This document shows, in pieces, positions 53,118 through 61,761 of a DNA stretch of 64,000 bases. Each line of letters begins with the position of its first letter. Position 1 is the stretch's first letter. The notes beneath the pieces are model-generated. The model was not told the DNA's origin. It did no database searches and saw nothing but the letters and a program-made list of their open reading frames with translations. Source of the DNA: DATFTE01 sp963840665 (lineage in GTDB: Bacteria; Acidobacteriota; Terriglobia; Terriglobales; Acidobacteriaceae). The stretch lies in assembly GCA_963840665.1 (NCBI GenBank), contig CAWIZO010000005.1, forward strand, positions 62,001 to 126,000, given 5' to 3'. The translations under genes were made by a program, and so were the position numbers.

Positions 53118-53516
53118 ATGGCCGGATACTCAGGAACGCCGCTCCCCAAAAAGCTAGGCATCAAGGAAGATTTTCGCACCATGCTGGTAGAGATGCCCGC
53201 CAGCGTGCGCAAAGAATTGAAATCCGCTCTCGCTACGTGCAAAGAAGAAACGAGCGCGCTCGATTTCGCCATGATCTTCGTCACGAAGCGGGCGGAGTTG
53301 AAAAAGCAGTTTCCAAAAGTGGCGAAGCAACTGGGTCCTGCGGGAATGCTGTGGGTCAGCTGGCCAAAGAAGACTTCGGGTGTGGCGTCAGATTTGGACG
53401 AGAACCTGGTGCGAAACATCGGGCTCGAAGCAGGGCTCGTGGACGTGAAAGTCTGCGCAGTTAACGAAGTCTGGTCGGGGTTGAAGTTCGTGATTCGGGT
53501 GAAAGACCGGGAATAG
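53118..53516 (+). CDS. DUF3052 family protein
   Basis: 132 residues matching DUF3052 (YSGTPLPKKLGIKEDF ... LKKQFPKVAKQLGPAGMLWVSWPKK ... LDENLVRNIGLEAGLVDVKVCAVNEVWSGLKFV). Function unknown; no catalytic residue stands out. Twelve bases after the VWFA gene, likely cotranscribed. The stop is followed at once by a half word-repeat array. Confidence 0.87.
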   Translation: MAGYSGTPLPKKLGIKEDFRTMLVEMPASVRKELKSALATCKEETSALDFAMIFVTKRAELKKQFPKVAKQLGPAGMLWVSWPKKTSGVASDLDENLVRNIGLEAGLVDVKVCAVNEVWSGLKFVIRVKDRE

Positions 53517-53545
53517 TCTTTGGTCGTTCGTCGTTGGTCTTCGGC
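53517..53545 (+). repeat. Half word-repeat array (GGTCGTT type)
   Basis: CTTTGGTCGTTCGTCGTTGG and continuation, immediately after the TAG stop of the DUF3052 gene. The word is that of the long palindrome at 60145-60255. Confidence 0.7.
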
Positions 53546-53557
53546 CGAAACCTTCAA

Positions 53558-53749
53558 TCAAGACGTCAGTAGAACCGGAGAGACTGCCGGACGAAAACCT
53601 GTTTCTTTTTCCACGACCGTTTCGCTGCGCGGGCGCTCCGGCTTCAAATCCCAACGACAGAACTGGCATCGCGTGCCCTGAGTGTAGATCACGTGCCCAT
53701 GCACCGGGCAATCTTCATTCGGGCAGTAGCGGATCGTCGTATCCCTCAT
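53558..53749 (-). CDS. Small zinc-ribbon-like protein
   Basis: 63 residues with four paired cysteines (CPNEDCPVHG and RCQFCRWDL), suggesting a structural zinc site. No signal peptide; short disordered tail. Not recognised further. It lies alone between the DUF3052 gene and the next minus-strand gene. The reading frame is short, but the cysteine spacing and clean context make it credible. Confidence 0.6.
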   Translation of the reverse strand: MRDTTIRYCPNEDCPVHGHVIYTQGTRCQFCRWDLKPERPRSETVVEKETGFRPAVSPVLLTS

Positions 53750-53821
53750 AAGCGCAAATTAGCATGAATACCGGCTCATGGCCGGTTGATTTTTTGGATT
53801 CTATGAATTGATTTTTCCGCT

Positions 53822-54637
53822 TTAGGGCCGGGCCAAGAGAACTGAGTCCGAGTCATCCATTCCACGCAGCTCCGTGGATTGCTGCTTTTTCTTGGTTATC
53901 TTGCGCCGGATATCGGGCCAGAACTCTTTCACCACCAGCGTGATCGTATCGTACCCGACCTGGGTTCCCCAAACGCTGGCGGTATTGGAAAGCGTTCGGT
54001 CTCCGCTCGGGTGGTAGCTGTAAGTAGAGATCGCGGACGACATGGCGCTGCCGACAATCTCAGAGTAGTTAAACTGGGAGCCACCGGCGTCGGTGCGCGT
54101 AACGAAAATGCGGCTGATGGCGTAGCCGGTGCGATGGGTAAAGCCGCCTTTGCCGGATTGATAGAATCTCGGATCCTGCTTAAGAATCGAGGGCAGGATC
54201 GCCCCGGTCATGAAATTTTCGATGGTCCCGTCAGCAAAGTAGGCCCCGAACCGCTTGCCATATCCCTCTGCACCTTGGCCATAGCCGGGCTCGCTGTCTT
54301 CCGCCTGGCTGATCCCGGCCAGAAACGCGTACCAGGGTATCTGAATGTAGTCGAACGACCCTCGCGCCACCACCTTGAACTTCTGTCCGGTCGTCAGCGG
54401 GGGAAGATTCTTAGTTTCTACGGTTAAGAAGTTCGGCAGCGCGTAGAAGAGCCGGTCATTCGAGGTGCCATTTTGCTTCTCCTCGACCTTTTGCTGTGCG
54501 TCTTTGTTGTCCTGGGCAGGCGCATTTTGCGCTTTCGTGGCCGAGGGCGCGTCAGGCGGTGAACTCTGGGCTAAACCGTTCAAACTCAGCAGGACGGCAA
54601 ACAATATCGATGAAAAAATGCGCATAGAAAAAGTCAC
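53822..54637 (-). CDS. Secreted hypothetical protein with PDAPS motif
   Basis: 271 residues. Signal peptide (FSSILFAVLLSLNGLAQS), then the motif PPDAPSATKAQ right behind it and a charged linker. The main domain (RGSFDYIQIPWYAFLAGISQAEDSEPGYGQGAEGYGKRFGAYFADG ... ILPSILKQDPRFYQSGKGGF) is a recurring Acidobacterial secreted domain of unknown function; residues GYG and Y-rich strands suggest a membrane-associated or beta-barrel-like protein. Not assigned. It is convergent with the small zinc-ribbon gene's neighbourhood and divergent from nothing close. Confidence 0.7.
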   Translation of the reverse strand: MTFSMRIFSSILFAVLLSLNGLAQSSPPDAPSATKAQNAPAQDNKDAQQKVEEKQNGTSNDRLFYALPNFLTVETKNLPPLTTGQKFKVVARGSFDYIQIPWYAFLAGISQAEDSEPGYGQGAEGYGKRFGAYFADGTIENFMTGAILPSILKQDPRFYQSGKGGFTHRTGYAISRIFVTRTDAGGSQFNYSEIVGSAMSSAISTYSYHPSGDRTLSNTASVWGTQVGYDTITLVVKEFWPDIRRKITKKKQQSTELRGMDDSDSVLLARP

Positions 54638-54735
54638 AACTGTAGCGGCTCCTTCAAATCTTCAAAGTTCTCCTGGAATTAGATGCGGGTTCTGCGGAAA
54701 GCCTTTCTATTAGGGTAACAGAGTTTGACGAAAGA

Positions 54736-55770
54736 TCACTCCTGATCTCTCTTCGCCACCGCGTAGTAACCCAGTCTTGATTGGATTTTGTAATCCTTCT
54801 CTTTGGGATGGATTTCTACCTTGCGGAAGGTGCCGTCGAGCTTCGCATTGGTCGGGCTGTAGCCGATGTTGTATTGGCTGCGCAGCTCTTTCGAAATCTG
54901 ATCGAAGGCTTCCTTCAGCTTCTCGTACTTATTCCCCACCTCAATGACGCGGCCCCCTGTCTCCGAAGTCAGCTTTTTCATCTGGCTGTCGCCGGAATAG
55001 CCAACGCCGAACCCGCCGTAGAAACCACGATCGGCGCAGAGCAAGACGTACACAATGCTGTCAGACTTCTGCGCTGCTTCGATGGCATCGGTGAGTTTGA
55101 GCTGGCTCCCCTGATCTTCCCCGTCGGTGAGCAGGATCATCGCCTTGCGTCCCACCTGCTGTGCGAGCTCATCATGAGCGGCGAGGTAAACGGCGTCGTA
55201 GAGCAGCGTCCCGCGTGGACCATTGGCGGTGGGAACCGGCCCTCCCCCCATGCCTGGGATCACGCCTCCGCCCCCGCCCGTATTGATGCGGGCACTATCC
55301 ATGCCCCTCTTCAGCGAGGGAACGGAAGCGGTGAAATCCTGGAGCAGGTCGACATTCACGTCGAAGCCAATCACGAAGGCGAGGTCTTTATCTCGCAGAA
55401 TCTCGGCGAGAAAATTCCCGCCCACCTGCTTCTCCATATCCAGAACGCGGGCCTGGCTGCCGCTTGAATCGATAAGAATGCCCAGGGTCAGTGGAAGATT
55501 TGACTCCGCTGCGAAGTACTTGATGCTCTGCGGCTTGCCGTCCTCCAAAATGTCGAAATCAGTCTTGGTGAGGTTGGGAATCAGCCCGCCCTTCTTGTCC
55601 TTTACGTTGAAGAACAGCTGGACAACGTTCACGTTGACTTTCAGCGTCTCAAGCGATTGATCCTCCTGCTGTTGCGCCGGGGCAGTATTGCTTTGGGCGA
55701 CAAGCGCAGTCGCCGCCAAAAGGAGCGCAGTGGCGGCGCCGAGGACCTGAAAAACGCGGGCTTTGTGCAT
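54736..55770 (-). CDS. VWFA-related secreted protein (Acidobacterial type), copy 2
   Basis: 344 residues with a signal peptide (VLGAATALLLAATALVAQS) and a VWA domain. MIDAS residues are present as DSSGS (around residue 107) and TDGEDQGS, with the middle threonine region GPRGTLLYDAVYLA. A glycine-rich loop (NTGGGGGVIPGMGGGPVP) is inserted before it. Copy 2 is divergent from copy 3. The ending RLGYYA is shared with copy 1, so the three proteins are a recent family. Confidence 0.87.
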   Translation of the reverse strand: MHKARVFQVLGAATALLLAATALVAQSNTAPAQQQEDQSLETLKVNVNVVQLFFNVKDKKGGLIPNLTKTDFDILEDGKPQSIKYFAAESNLPLTLGILIDSSGSQARVLDMEKQVGGNFLAEILRDKDLAFVIGFDVNVDLLQDFTASVPSLKRGMDSARINTGGGGGVIPGMGGGPVPTANGPRGTLLYDAVYLAAHDELAQQVGRKAMILLTDGEDQGSQLKLTDAIEAAQKSDSIVYVLLCADRGFYGGFGVGYSGDSQMKKLTSETGGRVIEVGNKYEKLKEAFDQISKELRSQYNIGYSPTNAKLDGTFRKVEIHPKEKDYKIQSRLGYYAVAKRDQE

Positions 55771-55849
55771 GAAAGATTCTCTCGTGGTTTTTTGTTAGTC
55801 TATTCCCGAACCGTTAGATGCGCCAAGCTGGGGTAATCCAGGGTCCACA

Positions 55850-57181
55850 TTGAGAAAGAGTCGCCGCGAGGCGCAGAGGCTATCCGTGTTGCTACGAATT
55901 GCACGAGCAAGTTGCGTGGTCATGGCGTATGGGATCCTGGCGCTCGGCATAGGCTTGGCACAATCGACCCAAGATCAGCAGAAACAAGAGATTCCAGACG
56001 CGCCCTCAACCGCGCAGCCACCCCAGAACTTCCCCAACCTTCCGCCCACGACACCTCCGGGAAGCAATACTCCGACTCCTCAACGCGAAGAGAAGCCAGC
56101 GGAGCCCCAGAATCCGCCGCCGACTGAGACTTCCAAGCCCCCGTTCAAGATGGACACGGTACCCCAAGGCGGCGCCACTGCTAATCAGAATCAGGGGATG
56201 AGCGCCGGGCAGGAAGAACTCTTCAAGATCAAAACCAACGTCAACCAGGTGTTGATCCCGGTGCGCGTTCTGGATTCCGATGGCCGTCCCCTCGATGGCT
56301 TGCTTCCGAAGAACTTCACCGTGCTCGAAGACAACATCCAGCAGAAGCTGAACTTTTTCACCAGCGATCCCTTTACGCTGTCGGCAGCTGTGGTAATCGA
56401 CACGGGCTTGGCGGACATTGCCCTGCAAAGAGTGAATGAGACCTACAGCGCACTTGAAGGAGCCTTCAGCCGCTACGATGAAGTCGCGGTCTACACCTTC
56501 AGCAACAATTATTCGCGGGCCGACGATTTTGCCATGGCCGGGAAACAGTTACAAGCCACGCTCGATCAATTGAAGACCGTGAAAGGCCGCAACAACGGGC
56601 CTCCGGTGACCAGTGGACCGCTTGGTCCCGGCGGACCGATCGTGAATGGATATCCGATCGACCCCGGACAACCTACGGTCTACACGCCGCCCAAGGAAGC
56701 GCATGTGCTGAATGACGCGATCCTCGCGGCGGCTCGTGATCTCGCCAAACGCGACCGCTCGCGGCGCAAGATCATCTTTGTGATCAGCAACGGACGCGAA
56801 TGGGGCAGCCGCGCCAGCTACAAAGACGTGCTCAAAGTACTGTTGGCCAACGGCATTCTGGTATACGGAATCGGCGTCGAAGAAGCCGCAATCCCCGGAT
56901 ACAACAAAGTGAAATTCCACCTGCCCAAATTCGGCTACACCGATCTGCTTCCCAAGTACGCAAATGCCACCGGCGGCGAGGTGTCCAACGACTATGAGCG
57001 CAACTCGATTGAAGCGGCGTACGTAAAGGCGCTGGGAGACGCTCGCAATTTGTATACACTGGGCTACACCACGCGCGTAACCCCGAGCAGCACGTACCGC
57101 CAGATCGAAGTGCGGGTTGATCTGCCCAATGTGAAGGTTTTCGCCAAAGACGGCTACTATCCCCTGCCCCCGGTGCGGTAA
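55850..57181 (+). CDS. VWFA-related secreted protein, copy 3, MIDAS site degenerate
   Basis: 443 residues (TTG start at 55850). A signal-anchor-like segment (CVVMAYGILALGIGLAQS), the motif IPDAPS after it, a Pro-rich linker, then the VWA fold (VLIPVRVLDSDGRPLDGLLPKNFTVLEDN). The MIDAS positions read DTGLA instead of DxSxS and ISNGRE instead of a DG motif, so metal binding is probably lost. The C-terminal RQIEVRVDLPNVKVFAKDGYYPLPPVR resembles copies 1 and 2. Its start is weakly supported. Confidence 0.82.
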   Translation: MRKSRREAQRLSVLLRIARASCVVMAYGILALGIGLAQSTQDQQKQEIPDAPSTAQPPQNFPNLPPTTPPGSNTPTPQREEKPAEPQNPPPTETSKPPFKMDTVPQGGATANQNQGMSAGQEELFKIKTNVNQVLIPVRVLDSDGRPLDGLLPKNFTVLEDNIQQKLNFFTSDPFTLSAAVVIDTGLADIALQRVNETYSALEGAFSRYDEVAVYTFSNNYSRADDFAMAGKQLQATLDQLKTVKGRNNGPPVTSGPLGPGGPIVNGYPIDPGQPTVYTPPKEAHVLNDAILAAARDLAKRDRSRRKIIFVISNGREWGSRASYKDVLKVLLANGILVYGIGVEEAAIPGYNKVKFHLPKFGYTDLLPKYANATGGEVSNDYERNSIEAAYVKALGDARNLYTLGYTTRVTPSSTYRQIEVRVDLPNVKVFAKDGYYPLPPVR

Positions 57182-57313
57182 CGGCATGTTCAGAGGGTGG
57201 CATTGCTAGTAACCCTGGTAACCTGCCGGTAATGCTGGGCCATGTGGTATAAAACCAGCAGCAATCAGCCAAATTTCCTGCGCGGTATTTGCCGCGGATT
57301 TTGAGGAAGGCCT

Positions 57314-57901
<588 letters not shown>

Positions 57902-57906
57902 CAACA

Positions 57907-58018
57907 GTCGTCAGCATTCGGTGCGGGCTTCAGACCTCAGACCCAGACCTCAGCCGCTCTCCGTCCTGACGCCCGAAGCCCGAAGCCGGTTTTCCGACGA
58001 CCAGCGACCCGCGACCGC
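57907..58018. repeat. Mixed word array after mglA
   Basis: Three word types follow one another: CAGACCTCAGACCCAGACCTC, then CCCGAAGCCCGAAGCC, then CGACGACCAGCGACCCGCGACC. A partial inverted pair (GGGCTTC / GAAGCCC) is present at 57925-57931 and 57975-57981. The array lies between mglA and the M13 protease. Confidence 0.65.
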
Positions 58019-58116
58019 CTTTAAACACTCAACATCTGTTCCAAGCATACGGAATCGCTCTTCCTCAGCTAGAATTGCGGGTTTGCTGGATCGCAATTCT
58101 TCCAAGAGGCGTACTC

Positions 58117-60144
58117 ATGCGCGTTCTGAAATCTTTGTTGTTGCTTCTGCTGTCTTCCCTGTTTGCTTTCTCCCAAACTGCCCAGACCAAAGGTATCGAA
58201 GTCTCCGACATGGATCGCAAAGCCGATCCCTGCACCGACTTCTACGAATATGCCAACGGCGCCTGGCGCGCGAACAATCCCATTCCCGCTTCGATGACCC
58301 GCTGGAGCCGTCGCTGGGCCGCCGGCGAGAGCAACAAAGACAAACTCAAGCTCATCCTCGACGACGCCATGCAGGACAAGAACGCCCCCAAAGGCAGCAC
58401 CGACCAGTTGATCGGCGACTACTACGGCGCCTGCATGGACAAATCGAAGGTCAATGCCCGCGGCATAGAACCGGTGAAGCCCTATCTGGCGAAGATCGAC
58501 GGCGCGAAGAACATGGCCGACCTGCAAAAAGTCATGATGCAGATGCAAGACATGCTGATCGTTGTTCCGTTCGCGCTGTCCGGCTCGCAGGACCCGCACG
58601 AGCCCACCATGATCATGGCCGACATTTCCGCGAACGCCCTGGGTCTTCCTGAGAAGGCTTACTACCTCGGAACCGAGTCGCGCTTCGCCGAAGCCCGTGA
58701 CAAATACAAGCAGCACGTCACTAACACCTTCAAGCTTGCCGGATGGGATGACGCCAAAGCCGCGGCCGGCGCACAAACGGTGATGGTGATGGAGACAAAG
58801 TTCGCCGACGCGACGATTGCTCCGGCGGAAGCGCGCGATCCCAAGACTGCCGACCACAAGATGAGCTTCGCCGAGTTGCAGGCGCTCGCGCCCCATCTCG
58901 ACTGGGTCGAGTACTTCGACCACAAGAAGCTACCTCAGAGCGTCGACTTGAATGTGCAGGAACCGAAGTTCATCAAGGAATTCGACCGCCAGTGGAATGA
59001 GACTTCGCTCGACGACTGGAAGACCTACTTCAAGTGGCATCTGCTCGATCAGTCGGCAGAGTATCTTTCCGATGCATTCGTCGAAGAAGATTTCTCGTTT
59101 AACGGAAAGTTTCTCGGCGGGTCAAGCGAGCTGAAGCCGCGCTGGAAGCGTTGCGTCGAGACCAACGATCAGCTGCTGGGTGAGGCGCTCGGCCAGAAAT
59201 ACGTCGAGAAATATTTCCCGCCCGAAGCCAAGGCCCGCATGCAGGAGATGGTTCACAATCTGCTCGCGGCCATGAAAGATGACATTGGCTCGTTGACCTG
59301 GATGAGCGACGCCACCAAGCAGAAGGCTCTGGTGAAGCTCTCGACTTTCAATCCCAAGATCGGCTATCCCGACAAGTGGAAGAATTACAGCAGCGTCAAC
59401 ATCCGCCGCGACGCTTTTTTTGAAGATGCCATGAACGGCCGCAGATTTTTCGTAGAGGACGACCGCTCGACCATCGGCAAGCCCGTGGATCGCGGGCGCT
59501 GGGGCATGACGCCTCCAACCTCCGACGCTTACTACAACCCGTTGCTGAACGAAATCGTCTTTCCCGCGGGAATCCTGCAACCTCCGGCTTTCGACGTACA
59601 TGCCGTTGACGCGGTGAACTACGGCGCCATCGGCGTCGTGATCGGCCACGAAATCTCGCATGGATTCGACGATCAGGGCGCGCAATACGACTCAACGGGA
59701 AAACTGAACAACTGGTGGACCGATGAAGACCTGAAGAAGTTCCAGGCGCGAGGACAGTGCGTGGCCGATCAGTTCGAGGGCTACTTCATCGAACCCGGCG
59801 TCCATCACAACGGCAAGCTGGTGCTGGGCGAAAGCATCGGCGATCTGGGCGGAGTAAAAATCGCCTACTTGGCGTACGAGAAATCACTCGAAGGCAAGCC
59901 ACGTCCGGCGGACATCGACGGATTCACCCCCGAGCAGCAATTCTTCATCGCCTGGGGACAATTCCGTGGCGACGAAATCCGCATCGAACAGCAACGATCG
60001 ATGATGCAGGTCGATCCGCATCCGGTAGCGAAATACCGCGTGATCGGCCCGCTAGCCAACACTGCGGAATTCGAAAAAGCATTCCAATGCAAAGACGATT
60101 CCCCGATGATGCGTCCGCCAGACAAACGCTGCACAGTCTGGTGA
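58117..60144 (+). CDS. M13 family metallopeptidase (neprilysin/PepO-like)
   Basis: 675 residues after ATG 58117, which gives a signal peptide (LKSLLLLLLSSLFAFSQT). Zinc motif HEISH at about residues 510-514 (VVIGHEISHGFDDQGA), glutamate ligand in GESIGDLGG near 570, and the C-terminal tryptophan in RCTVW, as in all M13 enzymes. The N-terminal part DFYEYANGAWRANNPIP is also a family mark. Exported peptidase, maybe for peptide nutrition. The stop is followed by a 23-bp stem hairpin. Confidence 0.94.
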   Translation: MRVLKSLLLLLLSSLFAFSQTAQTKGIEVSDMDRKADPCTDFYEYANGAWRANNPIPASMTRWSRRWAAGESNKDKLKLILDDAMQDKNAPKGSTDQLIGDYYGACMDKSKVNARGIEPVKPYLAKIDGAKNMADLQKVMMQMQDMLIVVPFALSGSQDPHEPTMIMADISANALGLPEKAYYLGTESRFAEARDKYKQHVTNTFKLAGWDDAKAAAGAQTVMVMETKFADATIAPAEARDPKTADHKMSFAELQALAPHLDWVEYFDHKKLPQSVDLNVQEPKFIKEFDRQWNETSLDDWKTYFKWHLLDQSAEYLSDAFVEEDFSFNGKFLGGSSELKPRWKRCVETNDQLLGEALGQKYVEKYFPPEAKARMQEMVHNLLAAMKDDIGSLTWMSDATKQKALVKLSTFNPKIGYPDKWKNYSSVNIRRDAFFEDAMNGRRFFVEDDRSTIGKPVDRGRWGMTPPTSDAYYNPLLNEIVFPAGILQPPAFDVHAVDAVNYGAIGVVIGHEISHGFDDQGAQYDSTGKLNNWWTDEDLKKFQARGQCVADQFEGYFIEPGVHHNGKLVLGESIGDLGGVKIAYLAYEKSLEGKPRPADIDGFTPEQQFFIAWGQFRGDEIRIEQQRSMMQVDPHPVAKYRVIGPLANTAEFEKAFQCKDDSPMMRPPDKRCTVW

Positions 60145-60255
60145 GTCGGTCGTTGGTCATTCGTCGTTGGTCGTTGGGCCTTAGTCGTTTCGTTGTTGGT
60201 TTGGTATTGGCCAACGACCAACGACGAACGACCAATGACTAGCACCGACCAACGA
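60145..60255. repeat. Palindromic word-repeat hairpin between convergent proteases (GGTCGTT type)
   Basis: The 23-nt left arm at 60155-60177 and right arm at 60211-60233 are complementary with a single mismatch. Further copies of the words fill the remainder, so the whole gap between two convergent stop codons consists of this array. The M48 stop codon lies at its right edge. Confidence 0.85.
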
Positions 60256-61635
60256 CTACTTCACTTTCAGTGTTCTCAGCATCTGCTCAAACGTCGGTCG
60301 TAGCGACGAAGAATCTTTGTCGGGAGAAATAAACACCAGATAAAGCAACGCTCCGTCGCTGCGTCGCGTCGTCACCAGCCAGTCCCGCTCTTGAATCGGA
60401 CGCCCGTTCTGCTGGATCGGCGATGATCCGATTAACTCCACCGACTTTCCCTCTGCATTGTTTACGCGAATCGCTTCATCATTCCCGATCTGCCGCAAGT
60501 CCGGATTCGATTGCCGTAACGACGCCAGCAGCGCATGCGTATTGTTGTCGAGGCTGGCATTCGGTTCTTCCGGCTGGTAGGCACTGATCATGACGCCGAT
60601 GGCAACAGCATTTTGGGTCACCCCATTCTGCGGAGCGATGGTGACGGCGGAGGTGTGATCGCCGATCAGTTGCCAGTTCTCGGGATACGCAATCTGGTAA
60701 TCATCGTGATTAAAGGCCCGCAGATTCTGGCTGGCCGCGGGAGACACATTCCCCGCGATTACAGCCTGAGTTCCCGCTCCGCCGCCTTGCTTCTGCCAGG
60801 CGGCGATTTCCTGCGCGGTCATCGGCTTCATGCCAGCGACTTCCTGCTTGACTTGGCGGAAGTCAGAGCTGTCGGCCAAGTATGTTTGCTTCGACGGCAA
60901 CGTCCGCACTTCTGCCGAAACGTATTCCACGCGGTTCCCCGGATCGGGATGGTCGCTCAAAAACTGCAGCGACGGCGATCCCCCCTGCTGTTTGATCTTC
61001 TCGAAAAACCGCGCCATCTCATGGGGATCGTATCCCGTGTCATACATGATGTCAGTTCCAAGCAGGTCGGCTTCTTTCTCGGCTTCGCGCGAATTTCTCA
61101 GAAAATAGGATCCGATGCCGAACGAAATTCCCTGTGTCGCCATTTGGCCCAGAGTCCCTCCACCGAGAATGCTGCCGAGAACACCCAACGGAATTTGCGC
61201 AGCCATTTGCTTGCTAGCGGCCCGCGTTCCATGCCGCTGCACGACGTGAGAAATCTCGTGTGCAATCACGCCGGCCAGTTGGGCTTCATTGTCTGCAGCC
61301 TGTATGGTGCCAACATTCACGAAGATCGGCCCTCCCGGTAGAGCGAAAGCGTTGATCTCTTTCTGATTTACTACATGAAAGTTGTAAGGCCACTTCTCTC
61401 CGGGAGCGTGCTCGGCCAGCCGATGCCCAAGACTCGAAACATATTGCGAAAGCGGACTCGAATCCGGAAGCACCGGCAGCTGCTTGGGCACTTCGGCGGC
61501 AGCCTGCTGTCCCGCCTGCACTTCTTCCTGTGCAGAGAAAAGATCGATCCCATGCGTGGGTATGACTCGAGCCGGCAACAAAGGAACCAGCAATAGTCCA
61601 ATCAGAAACAGCGCAACAGGGCGCGAGAATTTCAT
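60256..61635 (-). CDS. M48 family metalloprotease (BepA/YfgC-like)
   Basis: 459 residues from ATG 61635, which has GGAG upstream. Signal peptide (ALFLIGLLLVPLLPARV). Zinc motif HEISHVVQRHG near residues 127-137, with the third ligand in the following helix (REAEKEADLLGTDIMYD). The C-terminal ~150 residues are a separate domain (QNLRAFNHDDYQIAYPENWQL) of unknown role. Related to BepA, which cares for outer-membrane proteins including LptD. It is convergent with the M13 gene. A longer in-frame start upstream lacks support. Confidence 0.92.
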   Translation of the reverse strand: MKFSRPVALFLIGLLLVPLLPARVIPTHGIDLFSAQEEVQAGQQAAAEVPKQLPVLPDSSPLSQYVSSLGHRLAEHAPGEKWPYNFHVVNQKEINAFALPGGPIFVNVGTIQAADNEAQLAGVIAHEISHVVQRHGTRAASKQMAAQIPLGVLGSILGGGTLGQMATQGISFGIGSYFLRNSREAEKEADLLGTDIMYDTGYDPHEMARFFEKIKQQGGSPSLQFLSDHPDPGNRVEYVSAEVRTLPSKQTYLADSSDFRQVKQEVAGMKPMTAQEIAAWQKQGGGAGTQAVIAGNVSPAASQNLRAFNHDDYQIAYPENWQLIGDHTSAVTIAPQNGVTQNAVAIGVMISAYQPEEPNASLDNNTHALLASLRQSNPDLRQIGNDEAIRVNNAEGKSVELIGSSPIQQNGRPIQERDWLVTTRRSDGALLYLVFISPDKDSSSLRPTFEQMLRTLKVK

Positions 61636-61706
61636 ATCGTCTCCATTGCTAGAACTGTAGACAAAGCAACCCAACAAAGGCAAGAAACGGATAACCAAGA
61701 AAAAAG

Positions 61707-61730
61707 AGCGCCGGGTTTTTGCCCGGCGCT
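61707..61730 (-). terminator. Intrinsic terminator of the AAA ATPase gene
   Basis: AGCGCCGGG (61707-61715) and CCCGGCGCT (61722-61730) form a perfect 9-bp stem. On the minus strand a T-rich tract (CTTTTTTCTT) follows, 32 bases after the stop of the ATPase gene. Confidence 0.85.
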
Positions 61731-61761
61731 GGAGAAGAGGAGTTAAACGAGATACGAGAGA

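Noticed and set aside
60145..60255. Possible CRISPR array because of short repeated words
   Set aside because: Units are 7-14 bases, contiguous and degenerate, with no unique spacers and no cas genes nearby.
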